48,210 bases of DNA. Source: CAZIVE01 sp964542435 (lineage in GTDB: Bacteria; Bacteroidota; Bacteroidia; Bacteroidales; Tannerellaceae). Each line of letters starts with the position of its first letter. The stretch's first letter is position 1. The stretch lies in the NCBI GenBank assembly GCA_964542435.1, contig CAZIVE010000005.1, positions 1-48,210 of the forward strand, given 5' to 3'. The notes below the pieces were generated by a model. It saw nothing but the letters and a program-made list of their open reading frames with translations, did not search any database and was not told the origin of the DNA. The translations under genes and the position numbers were made by a program. Shown piece after piece: positions 36,601 to 43,273 of this stretch.

Positions 36601-36886
36601 CTACAGTGCCCTTTCCATTGGCGAGATGTATTACAATCTCGGCCAGAAGGCAAAGGCAGATAAGATCATGACAGGCATTGCCGACAGAGCGATGCGCACT
36701 GCCAATTGGTATTTCCGTTTGAATCCGGCTCAGTTGTCTTCCGTTCAAGATGATCTGGAGCAGAATCTGGCCGTCGTTCAGGAGGTGCTGCGTATCACAC
36801 AGCCTTATAATCCTGAACTTGTCAAGAAGTATCAGTCGGCGTTCGATCATTATCGCGTAGCTTATAGTTCTGTAGCTAAAAAGTAA
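33617..36886 (+). CDS. DUF2723 (TMEM260-like) polytopic membrane protein, candidate O-mannosyltransferase
   Basis: The 1089-residue protein has a hydrophobic N-terminal half with at least ten predicted membrane helices. A soluble C-terminal region includes TPR-like helices near 960-1050. The first loop contains the acidic motif FWDCGEF (Asp35, Glu38) followed by GHPPGAPFF, the DUF2723 hallmark and reminiscent of the acidic loop of GT-C glycosyltransferases. The family is related to human TMEM260 (GT117), a protein O-mannosyltransferase. In Bacteroidetes, a role in protein O-glycosylation is inference. The start was chosen from the promoter at 33552 and the family N-terminus. A NodB deacetylase gene follows 10 bases later. 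Confidence 0.85.
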   Translation: MKKFKLINNVLGWIVFAIASAVYLMTIEPTASFWDCGEFISSAFKLEVGHPPGAPFFMLTANLFTQLTSDTALVAKMVNSMSALFSGLTILFLFWSITHLARKIIVKVEPGKEVSMTIGQIITIMGCGLVGALAYTFSDTFWFSAVEGEVYAYSSLFTAVVFWLMLKWEDVADKPHADRWIVLIAYLMGLSIGVHLLNLLCIPAMVLVYYYKKTENPNMKGTFVALLISFVIVFLMMFGVVQGLPEICGYFELFFVNILGMPYNSGVFIYLIVLAAVLVWAIYETMRETPRMGLMKLAFILSVVLIGIPFIGNGYIIAVLFVAALSFFLFRAKKVNMRTLNTILISLMVLVIGYSSYALTLVRATADTPMDQNAPRDIFTLRTYLAREQYGDTPLLYGRTYVSEVKRNNEGGNCVAVTKPGPAVYSRVIKKNSNDKDRYYISNHNDSYEYVDELNMLFPRMYSSDAKHVQAYKDWAQVQGEPVTFDRCGETASVMKPTFGENLKFFFSYQLNFMYWRYFMWNFSGRQNDIQGNGEVSNGNWITGIRPIDEVLVGPQDNMPDDIVNNKGHNVYYMLPLLLGILGLLYQAYAGKKGIQGFWVTFMLFFMTGIAIVLYLNQTPYQPRERDYAYAGSFYAFCIWIGFGVAAIAKALNKYGKLPLAAAGSIATIAAILVPIQMAGQNWDDHDRSGRYVCRDFGSNYLQSCEPNAVIFTNGDNDTFPLWYAQEVEGIRTDVRVCNTSYLQTDWYIDQMKKQAYTSSPLPISWTRADYVQGTRDAAYVFPITDQPVDLGTALDFVKSNDPKYKTIPGISQKLDYIPSQTIVYNVDSAAVLANHALDTAYVPQMLKQMTIDLKGKDALGKQELIILDMLHTNNWKRPIYYAITVSPDQFVKLDKYFQQTGMAYQIVPLETTDKSNSVNTARMYDNVMNKFHWGGVDKKGIYIDENVMRMCKSYRIALFGKLAAALLSEGQKDKALKVLDKCMQVLPPENVPLDYSALSIGEMYYNLGQKAKADKIMTGIADRAMRTANWYFRLNPAQLSSVQDDLEQNLAVVQEVLRITQPYNPELVKKYQSAFDHYRVAYSSVAKK

Positions 36887-36896
36887 TCCGAACGGC

Positions 36897-37505
36897 ATGT
36901 TTATTGAACAACCGCCTTGGTTTTACCGTGTTCTGTTCCCGGGAGCAACCTGGAGAATCCCGACCGAAAAGAAGTGTGTCTATCTCACTTTCGACGACGG
37001 CCCGATTCCCGAGGTTACTCCTTGGGTTCTGGAACAACTCGATCAGTTTAATGTGAAGGCCACCTTCTTCCTCGTCGGTGACAACGTGAGAAAGCATCCC
37101 GAGGAGTTTCAGATGGTCCTGGATCATGGACATCACGTGGGCAACCACACTTTCAACCATATTCAGGGCATTCAGTATCACACCGACGACTATATCGCCA
37201 ATGTGGATAAGGCCAACGAACTGATCCATACGAATCTCTTCCGCCCACCTCACGGTCACATGCTGTTCAAGCAGACCCGAGAACTGCGAGAGAAGTATCG
37301 CATCATCATGTGGGACGTGGTGACGCGTGATTATAGTCCGCACATGACGCCTCACGGCGTATTCAACGTCGTGAAGAACTACACCCGCAACGGCTCGATC
37401 ATCGTTTTCCATGATTCTCTGAAGGCCGAAAGCAACATGCGCGAGGCTATGCCGCGATCCGTGGAATGGCTCCTGAATCAGGGTTACGAATTCCGCCTGC
37501 TTTGA
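36897..37505 (+). CDS. Polysaccharide deacetylase (NodB domain)
   Basis: The 202-residue protein is a single NodB domain. The metal-binding and catalytic motifs are present: TFDDGP at 31-36, HTFNH at 84-88, RPPHG at 116-120 and IVFHDS near 169-174. Such enzymes remove N- or O-acetyl groups from glycans. No clear cleavable signal peptide is visible; the N-terminus FIEQPPWFYRVLFPG is only moderately hydrophobic, so location is uncertain. It starts 10 bases after the DUF2723 gene, suggesting a joint role in envelope glycan or glycoprotein processing. Its stop codon lies within a terminator hairpin. Confidence 0.9.
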   Translation: MFIEQPPWFYRVLFPGATWRIPTEKKCVYLTFDDGPIPEVTPWVLEQLDQFNVKATFFLVGDNVRKHPEEFQMVLDHGHHVGNHTFNHIQGIQYHTDDYIANVDKANELIHTNLFRPPHGHMLFKQTRELREKYRIIMWDVVTRDYSPHMTPHGVFNVVKNYTRNGSIIVFHDSLKAESNMREAMPRSVEWLLNQGYEFRLL

Positions 37506-37532
37506 GACATCTCTTCGGAGTTGTCTCTTTTT
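37504..37532 (+). terminator. Intrinsic terminator with C(UUCG)G loop before queG
   Basis: The stem GAGACA/TGTCTC (37504-37509 with 37522-37527) continues through a T-T mismatch to CTC/GAG around a TTCG tetraloop, then five T. It overlaps the stop codon of the deacetylase gene. queG starts only 9 bases after the U-tract, so queG needs read-through or a promoter inside the upstream gene. Confidence 0.85.
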
Positions 37533-37540
37533 CTTTGTGA

Positions 37541-38455
37541 ATGATTTCTGCCAATGATATAAAGAGGGAAGCTCTTGCGATGGGCTTCGATGCATGCGGA
37601 ATGGCGCGTGTTCAGCCGGCTGAAGGAGAGATGGAATATCTCGACCGATGGTTGGACGAGGGCTGTGCGGCCGATATGGATTACCTGTCACGCCATCGCG
37701 AGCTGAGGCTCGATCCTTCGGGATTGGTGGAGCAGGCGCAGACCGTTATCTCCGTTGCGCTCAATTATTATCCTGCCAAACATCGTGCTCCGTCCGATCC
37801 GTATATTGCGCTGTATGCTTACGGCGAGGATTACCACAAGGTGATGCGGCGGAAGCTGAAGCAGCTGTGGCAGTTTATTTCCAAACAGCTTCCTCTCGAA
37901 GCGAAGGCGCGCTGCTTTGTCGATTCGGCACCGGTGCTGGAGCGTTACTGGGCGGTGAAGGCAGGCTTGGGCTGGATCGGTAAGAACAGTTGTCTGATTA
38001 TTCCGGGCAAAGGCTCCTTCTTCTTCCTGGGCGAGATCGTCACGACCTGGCAGGCCGATGGTTACGACCTTCCGATGCGCGATCACTGCGGAAGCTGCAT
38101 GCGCTGCGTGGAGCATTGTCCTTCGGGGGCGCTCGTTCGTCCGCATCATCTGGATGCACGCAGATGTTTCTCCTATCTCACCATCGAAAACCGGAATGCG
38201 ATTCCGGCAGAGCAGGCTGCCAAGCTCGGCAATAGATTGTATGGATGCGACAGCTGCCAGCTGGCTTGTCCGTGGAACCGATTCAGCTGCGCTGCGAAGG
38301 AGGAGGCGTTTCGTCCGACAGAAGAATTCCTGAATTTGAAAATAGATGACTTCCGACGGATGAACGAAGAGGAATATAATCGTATATTTGCCAAGTCGGC
38401 CATGACTCGTGCGGGTCTCGACGGACTGAAACGAACTTTACATCAAATCAAATAA
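37541..38455 (+). CDS. queG: Epoxyqueuosine reductase QueG
   Basis: The 304-residue cobalamin- and Fe-S-dependent enzyme makes queuosine from epoxyqueuosine in the wobble base of GUN-anticodon tRNAs. The N-terminal region has the family DUF1730-type domain with KAGLGWIGKNSCLI. Two 4Fe-4S motifs follow: CGSCMRCVEHCPSGA near residue 185, and CDSCQLACPWN near 235. It is slightly shorter than many QueG proteins, lacking the C-terminal HEAT-like extension. It begins 9 bases after a terminator and ends 4 bases before the peptidase gene. Confidence 0.93.
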   Translation: MISANDIKREALAMGFDACGMARVQPAEGEMEYLDRWLDEGCAADMDYLSRHRELRLDPSGLVEQAQTVISVALNYYPAKHRAPSDPYIALYAYGEDYHKVMRRKLKQLWQFISKQLPLEAKARCFVDSAPVLERYWAVKAGLGWIGKNSCLIIPGKGSFFFLGEIVTTWQADGYDLPMRDHCGSCMRCVEHCPSGALVRPHHLDARRCFSYLTIENRNAIPAEQAAKLGNRLYGCDSCQLACPWNRFSCAAKEEAFRPTEEFLNLKIDDFRRMNEEEYNRIFAKSAMTRAGLDGLKRTLHQIK

Positions 38456-38459
38456 CATC

Positions 38460-39752
38460 ATGAAAAGGCTTTACAATCTTCTCCTTCTGTCGTTGATCTT
38501 CTCGATCACGGCCTTTGCACAACAGAGTGGACTGAAGGACAAACTCTCGGCTTTGCCGGGCGTCACCTCCGTCGAACAGCTCGAATCGTCCGTCTATCCG
38601 GAAAAGTATGTCATCAAGATCACCCAGCAGGTCGATCCCAAGAATCCTGCGGCGGGCACCTTCCAGCAGCGCGTCGTCATCGGCCATGTCGGCTATGACC
38701 GTCCTACCGTGATGGTGACGGAAGGTTATGGTGGCGCTTACGCACTCAGTCCTCGCTATCAGGAGGAGCTGACCAAGTTGTTCAACGCCAATCTGGTCTT
38801 CGTGGAGCATCGCTACTTCCTTGAATCGACGCCGAATCCCTGCAACTGGGATTATCTGACGGCCGAGAACGCTACTTACGACCTTCATCATGTCAATCAG
38901 ACGATGAAGCAGATTTATAAAGGCAAATGGATTACTACCGGTATCAGCAAAGGCGGACAGACCACCATGCAATACCGCACTTATTTCCCTGACGATGTCG
39001 ATTTCTCCGTGCCATACGTCGGACCGCTCTGCCGTGGTGTGGAAGACGGACGTCACGAACCTTTCCTCGAAAAGAAGGTAGGCACGAAGGCCGAACGCAA
39101 GGCCATCAAGGACTTCCAGATCGAAGTGCTCAAACGCAAAGCTGAGATCATCCCGATGCTCGATTCGCTGGCCAAGGCTCAGAAGCTGACCTATCGCATT
39201 CCGATTGCCGAGGTACTCGACTACTGCGTGCTTGAATATCCGTTCGCTCTCTGGCAGTGGGGAACGCCCATCAGCACGATCCCGTCGCTGAAGTCGGATA
39301 CGAAAACCCTCTTCGACTATCTCTTTAAGATCAGCGAACCCAACTACTTCGCCAACGATCAGCCTCTGATCTCGTTCTTCGTTCAGGCCGCCCGCGAACT
39401 GGGTTATTACGGCTACGACACGAAGCCTCTGAAGAAGTATCTTACCATCAAGACCGCTCACGGCTATCTCAATCGTCTGATGCTTCCGGCCGACCTGGTC
39501 AACAAAGTGGAGTTCCGCCCCGCATTGTATCACAAGATCTATAATTTCCTGAAGGATAACGACCCGAAGATGATCTTCATCTACGGCGGCATCGATCCTT
39601 GGGGCTCCGTACGCGTTCCGGCCTTCAAAGGCAAGGTGAACGAGCAGATCTACGTGAAGCCGCGCGGCAGTCATGCCACACGCATCACCGACATGCCCGA
39701 ACCGATGCATTCAAAGATCATGAATCAGATCAACACCTGGTTGGCTGAGTGA
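38460..39752 (+). CDS. Secreted S28/PS-10 family prolyl tripeptidyl-type peptidase
   Basis: The 430-residue protein has a signal peptide (MKRLYNLLLLSLIFSITAFAQ) and an alpha/beta-hydrolase fold of the PS-10 (S28-related) peptidases. The catalytic triad is visible as Ser163 in GISKGGQT, Asp379 in GGIDPWGS and His405 in PRGSHATRI. FVEHRYFLES near residue 117 matches the family. It probably cleaves short peptides after proline in the periplasm or outside the cell. It starts 4 bases after queG, and a shared terminator follows. Confidence 0.9.
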   Translation: MKRLYNLLLLSLIFSITAFAQQSGLKDKLSALPGVTSVEQLESSVYPEKYVIKITQQVDPKNPAAGTFQQRVVIGHVGYDRPTVMVTEGYGGAYALSPRYQEELTKLFNANLVFVEHRYFLESTPNPCNWDYLTAENATYDLHHVNQTMKQIYKGKWITTGISKGGQTTMQYRTYFPDDVDFSVPYVGPLCRGVEDGRHEPFLEKKVGTKAERKAIKDFQIEVLKRKAEIIPMLDSLAKAQKLTYRIPIAEVLDYCVLEYPFALWQWGTPISTIPSLKSDTKTLFDYLFKISEPNYFANDQPLISFFVQAARELGYYGYDTKPLKKYLTIKTAHGYLNRLMLPADLVNKVEFRPALYHKIYNFLKDNDPKMIFIYGGIDPWGSVRVPAFKGKVNEQIYVKPRGSHATRITDMPEPMHSKIMNQINTWLAE

Positions 39753-39778
39753 GAATGCAACGATAAAGAATGAAAAGG

Positions 39779-39812
39779 TAGAGACGGTTTCGCGACCGTC
39801 TCTATTTTTTTT
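39779..39812. terminator. Bidirectional terminator between convergent genes
   Basis: A perfect 10-bp stem TAGAGACGGT/ACCGTCTCTA (39779-39788 with 39795-39804) has a 6-base loop and a run of eight T on the plus strand. The right arm also supplies the TAG stop codon of the convergent minus-strand gene at 39802-39804. On the minus strand the hairpin is followed by CCTTTTCATTC, a weak T-run. Confidence 0.88.
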
Positions 39813-40392
39813 GTGGGATTGAATTATCGGCTTCTTTTTCCTTTTTCCAGCGCCTCTTCTGCGAGCGGCTCTGCTTGAAGCTCGTGTTGAACTCCTTCGT
39901 GCGGGCGTTGGTGTATTCGATGAACGCGCGGCAAGGCTCGGACTGGTGGATGACGTACGTGCCGAAGATCGTGTCGGTGATGTCAGTAAAAAGGGAGGTG
40001 ATTTGCATGCGGACATCGTGGACTTTCGGCTGTTTGTAGAGCTGCACGCGGGCTTGCGAACGCTCTTCGTGAAGCTCTCGGTAACGAAGGTTCATCTTCT
40101 TCAGCTCCTCCACGGCCTTCGTGAGGTCGAGAAGCGCCAGCAGCTGTGCGTTTTCAGGCTTCTCGAAATCGAAGAGGTAGGCATCGATGAGCGACGTCTT
40201 CCGCATACGGTTTGCGAGATAAGAATCGTGCCGAAGATCCTTCGCCACGATTAGAAGCACCTTCGCTGCCTCCTGATGGTCCGTGAAGCTGTTCTTTGCT
40301 TCGATTTCGATCACGTTGTAAATATGCTGCATGCACAAGGTCCGTTCCGCCTCGATTTTCTTCAATTCCGGCGTCTGAAGGAACCTTCTGGG
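39802..40392 (-). CDS. Conserved Bacteroidales hypothetical protein, DUF6261-like, 5' end in gap
   Basis: The frame is open from the stop at 39802 to the N gap at 40392, about 196 residues. The nearest in-frame start (TTG at 40365) gives LKKIEAERT but is probably not the true N-terminus, since coding continues into the gap. The protein is largely helical and charged, with a basic tail (SRSQKRRWKKEKE). The central segment AQLLALLDLTKAVEELKKMN resembles DUF6261 proteins of Bacteroidales, which have no known function. I am unsure of the family. It ends inside the shared terminator. Confidence 0.6.
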   Translation of the reverse strand, partial: PRRFLQTPELKKIEAERTLCMQHIYNVIEIEAKNSFTDHQEAAKVLLIVAKDLRHDSYLANRMRKTSLIDAYLFDFEKPENAQLLALLDLTKAVEELKKMNLRYRELHEERSQARVQLYKQPKVHDVRMQITSLFTDITDTIFGTYVIHQSEPCRAFIEYTNARTKEFNTSFKQSRSQKRRWKKEKEADNSIPQKK

Positions 40393-40492
40393 NNNNNNNN
40401 NNNNNNNNNNNNNNNNNNNNNNNNNNNNNNNNNNNNNNNNNNNNNNNNNNNNNNNNNNNNNNNNNNNNNNNNNNNNNNNNNNNNNNNNNNNN
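40393..40492. other. Assembly gap, 100 N
   Basis: A run of exactly 100 N within or just before the 5' end of the DUF6261-like gene. The flanking sequences are not duplicates of each other, so unlike the first gap this one probably hides missing bases. Confidence 0.97.
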
Positions 40493-40551
40493 CAAACGAT
40501 GATACCGGATGAATAGGGGATTGCGGAGAGAAATCAGGCCGAAAGAAGGGC

Positions 40552-41001
40552 TCAAATCGCCTCTTGCACCTTATATACCAGCTCCATCCAGACCCAATAG
40601 CGGATGGCTTTGCCGATAAACATGGAGATGGCGACGATCCAGATGTTGGAACGAAGGAAACCCAGCGCGACTGCGATGAAATCGCCTACGCCCGGCAGGA
40701 AGACGAAGAATCCCATCCAGGAACCCTTGCCTTGGATCCATTTCTTTACCTTTTCCAGCTTCGCGGCGTCGAGTTTTAGATATTTTTCAATCCATTCTGT
40801 CTTGCCCAGCATACCGAGCCAGTAGCAGCTCATGCCGCCGAGGAAGTTGCCCAATGTGGCGGCGATCATGCAGGGCCAGTAGGTAGCGCCGGCGAGCAAT
40901 ACGCCCGTCAATACCACTTCGCTGCTGAACGGAAGGACCGTCGCTGCCAGAAAGGAAGCAATGAAGACGCCGATATATCCGTAAGCGATCAGAAATTCCA
41001 T
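40552..41001 (-). CDS. DedA/YqaA-type small integral membrane protein (VTT domain)
   Basis: The 149-residue protein starts at 41001 (MEFLIAYGYIGVFIASFL), overlapping the end of the upstream gene by 13 bases. Membrane segments lie at about 4-25, 35-60 and 110-145. The motifs ATLGNFLGGMSCYWLG and FLPGVGDFIAVALGFLR are typical of the YqaA branch of the DedA/VTT superfamily. These proteins are linked to lipid carrier flipping and envelope homeostasis; the substrate here is unknown. It follows purD and a larger membrane protein gene in an overlapping operon. Confidence 0.88.
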   Translation of the reverse strand: MEFLIAYGYIGVFIASFLAATVLPFSSEVVLTGVLLAGATYWPCMIAATLGNFLGGMSCYWLGMLGKTEWIEKYLKLDAAKLEKVKKWIQGKGSWMGFFVFLPGVGDFIAVALGFLRSNIWIVAISMFIGKAIRYWVWMELVYKVQEAI

Positions 41002-41993
41002 AACTGCATAATGAAGAGCGCGATGAGCGCCAGGATGAAGAGATGCAGTGACCAATAGTAGAGCTTGCCGTGGCGGACGGTGAAGAAATGCGCAATCAGA
41101 ATGGAGGTCGGTACGCAGACGATTTCCATATATTCTTCAGGAGATTCCTGATGGGTGAAAAAGAGGGCGAACGACCATACGGAGAGCATGATCAGAAAGG
41201 AAAGGAACTGTCGCGTGCGCAGGTTGTCCTCGTTCTCATGCGTCAGGATGTTGGCTGAGGCGAGGAAGGTCATGAAGGCGATCAGCAGCGGCGCGATCCA
41301 GTCCACGAGGCTCTGTCCTTCCAGTCCTGTGAATTGAAAAGTGTAGATCGAATTGAACGGAATGGTGAACGGCGAGTAATCGTTCTGCCAGACGCACCAT
41401 CCGAGTACAAACCAATAGACGGAGACGAAGCCGAGCAGCGACGCGCCGAAGTTGCGCAGGTTGAGCGAGCGGAAGTTGTACATGCCGATCCAAAAGGCCG
41501 GCAGGAAGAAAGCGATCTGCGCCCACAGCAGACTTCCCAATCCGAAGATGAACGCTACGTTGAAGGCGTTGCTCGTGGAATTCTCGTCGTGATAGCTTTT
41601 GAAAAGCTCATTGATGGCGAAGATCATGCAGAAGACGCTCAGCGTGGTGGATTTGAGCGGAAAGAAGTCGGGATTGGTGCTGATGAAGAGCACGTAGAGC
41701 AGGAAGGGCAGGAGCGTCTTCTCGCGGATCAGCACCATGACATAGTTCATACGGTAGAGCACGAAGGCGCCGCCCACTGTGAGCAGCATGCCGATCAGAT
41801 AGACGGGCAGCTGTCCTGTGAGCACCTGGCAGATCATGTTCCAAAGGGGAGCTGCCGTGACAGAGCCGTAAACAGGGACGCCGACCGACTTGACATACCC
41901 CGTGATCCAGCAGATGATGCAGATCAACAGGATGTATGCGTACGTCAGATTCCCCGCCTGAGGTCTGTTTCTATCACGGTAGATCTCTCTCAT
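40989..41993 (-). CDS. Polytopic membrane protein, DUF6427-like
   Basis: The 334-residue protein has about nine or ten hydrophobic helices spread over its whole length, with short loops and no signal peptide. The segments PLLPFLLYVLF-like ISTNPDFFPLKS and SLLWAQIAFFLPAFWIGMYNFRS resemble the Bacteroidetes DUF6427 family. I hold this assignment with moderate confidence; the function is unknown. Its start overlaps the purD stop by 4 bases (ATGA), and its end overlaps the next gene by 13 bases, so translation is probably coupled. Confidence 0.75.
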   Translation of the reverse strand: MREIYRDRNRPQAGNLTYAYILLICIICWITGYVKSVGVPVYGSVTAAPLWNMICQVLTGQLPVYLIGMLLTVGGAFVLYRMNYVMVLIREKTLLPFLLYVLFISTNPDFFPLKSTTLSVFCMIFAINELFKSYHDENSTSNAFNVAFIFGLGSLLWAQIAFFLPAFWIGMYNFRSLNLRNFGASLLGFVSVYWFVLGWCVWQNDYSPFTIPFNSIYTFQFTGLEGQSLVDWIAPLLIAFMTFLASANILTHENEDNLRTRQFLSFLIMLSVWSFALFFTHQESPEEYMEIVCVPTSILIAHFFTVRHGKLYYWSLHLFILALIALFIMQLWNF

Positions 41994-43261
41994 AGATCAA
42001 ATCCGATGTCTTTGCGGAAATATTTCTTGTCGAAATCGATGGTTTTGGCAGCTGCAAAAGATTTGGCAAGTGCTGCCTCCTTGTCTTTCCCGTAAGAGCT
42101 GACGGCGATGACGCGGCCGCCATTGGTGAGAATCCGGTCTTCGTCGGCCTTCGTTCCGGCATGGAAGACGATGGTCTCCGGCGATACCTTTTCGATGCCC
42201 GTGATCACCTTGCCTTTTTCGTAGGCTTCGGGATATCCGCCGCTGACCAGCATGACGGTGACAGCCGTGCGAGGATCAATCTCCAGTGTACGCTGAGCCA
42301 GATCGCCCTTTGCCACACCTTCGAGCAGATCCACCAGGTCGCTCTTGATGCGCAGCATGACGACTTCCGTCTCCGGATCGCCCATGCGGCAGTTGTATTC
42401 AATCACGTAAGGTTCGTTCTTTACGTTGATCAGTCCGAGGAAGATGAATCCTTTGTAGTCGATATGTTCCTCCTGAAGTCCCTTGATGGTAGGACGGATG
42501 ATCCGTTCGTCCACCTTCTGCATGAAGGTTTCGTCAGCAAAGGGAACGGGAGAGACGGAACCCATGCCGCCGGTGTTCAGTCCGACATTGCCTTCGCCGA
42601 TGCGTTTGTAGTCCTTCGCAACCGGAAGCACCTTGTAGTCTTTGCCGTCGGTGAGTACGAAGACGGAACATTCAATGCCGTCGAGGAACTGCTCGATCAG
42701 TACCGTAGCGCTGGCCTGTCCGAACATTCCGCGAAGCATCTCGCTCAGTTCATGCTTTGCCTCCTCAAGCGAATCGAGGATCAGCACGCCCTTGCCAGCA
42801 GCCAGTCCGTCGGCCTTCAGAACGTAAGGCGGATTGAGGGAGTCGAGGAATGCATAGCCCTTTTCGATGTTCTCGGCTGAGAAGCTGCGATAGCGGGCTG
42901 TGGGAATATTGTGTCTCTGCATGAAAGCTTTCGCGAAGTCTTTGCTTCCCTCCAGCTGTGCACCGAACTTGCTCGGTCCGATGACGGCAATGGACTTCAA
43001 CTTCTCGTCCTTGGCGAAGTAATCGTAGATTCCTTCTACCAGAGGTACTTCAGGTCCGACGACGACCATATCGATGCCGTGCGAAGCGGAGAATTTACCG
43101 ATGGCGTCAAAGTCGTCCACCTTGATGTTGACATTCGTTCCGAGAGCTGCCGTTCCTGCATTTCCGGGAGCTATGTAGAGATGGTTGACCTTTGCACTTT
43201 GCGCGATCTTCCATGCGATGGCATGCTCGCGTCCTCCGGATCCTAAAAGAAGTATGTTCAT
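41990..43261 (-). CDS. purD: Phosphoribosylamine-glycine ligase (GAR synthetase)
   Basis: The 423-residue ATP-grasp enzyme joins glycine to phosphoribosylamine in the second step of purine synthesis. The N-terminal LLLGSGGREHAIAW opens the protein. The GPSKFGAQLEGSKDFAKAFM segment is near residue 94, and NTGGMGSVSPVPF near 223. The metal-binding NCRMGDPETEVVM is near 286. The length is normal for PurD. It starts 12 bases after the DPP-IV-like gene and overlaps the next gene by 4 bases; no other pur genes are in the window. Confidence 0.97.
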   Translation of the reverse strand: MNILLLGSGGREHAIAWKIAQSAKVNHLYIAPGNAGTAALGTNVNIKVDDFDAIGKFSASHGIDMVVVGPEVPLVEGIYDYFAKDEKLKSIAVIGPSKFGAQLEGSKDFAKAFMQRHNIPTARYRSFSAENIEKGYAFLDSLNPPYVLKADGLAAGKGVLILDSLEEAKHELSEMLRGMFGQASATVLIEQFLDGIECSVFVLTDGKDYKVLPVAKDYKRIGEGNVGLNTGGMGSVSPVPFADETFMQKVDERIIRPTIKGLQEEHIDYKGFIFLGLINVKNEPYVIEYNCRMGDPETEVVMLRIKSDLVDLLEGVAKGDLAQRTLEIDPRTAVTVMLVSGGYPEAYEKGKVITGIEKVSPETIVFHAGTKADEDRILTNGGRVIAVSSYGKDKEAALAKSFAAAKTIDFDKKYFRKDIGFDL

Positions 43262-43273
43262 GATTGCTATAGT

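Noticed and set aside
38448..39710. 420-codon open frame on the minus strand
   Set aside because: It is antisense to the PS-10 peptidase gene, whose triad and signal peptide are clear. No domain is seen in the antisense product.
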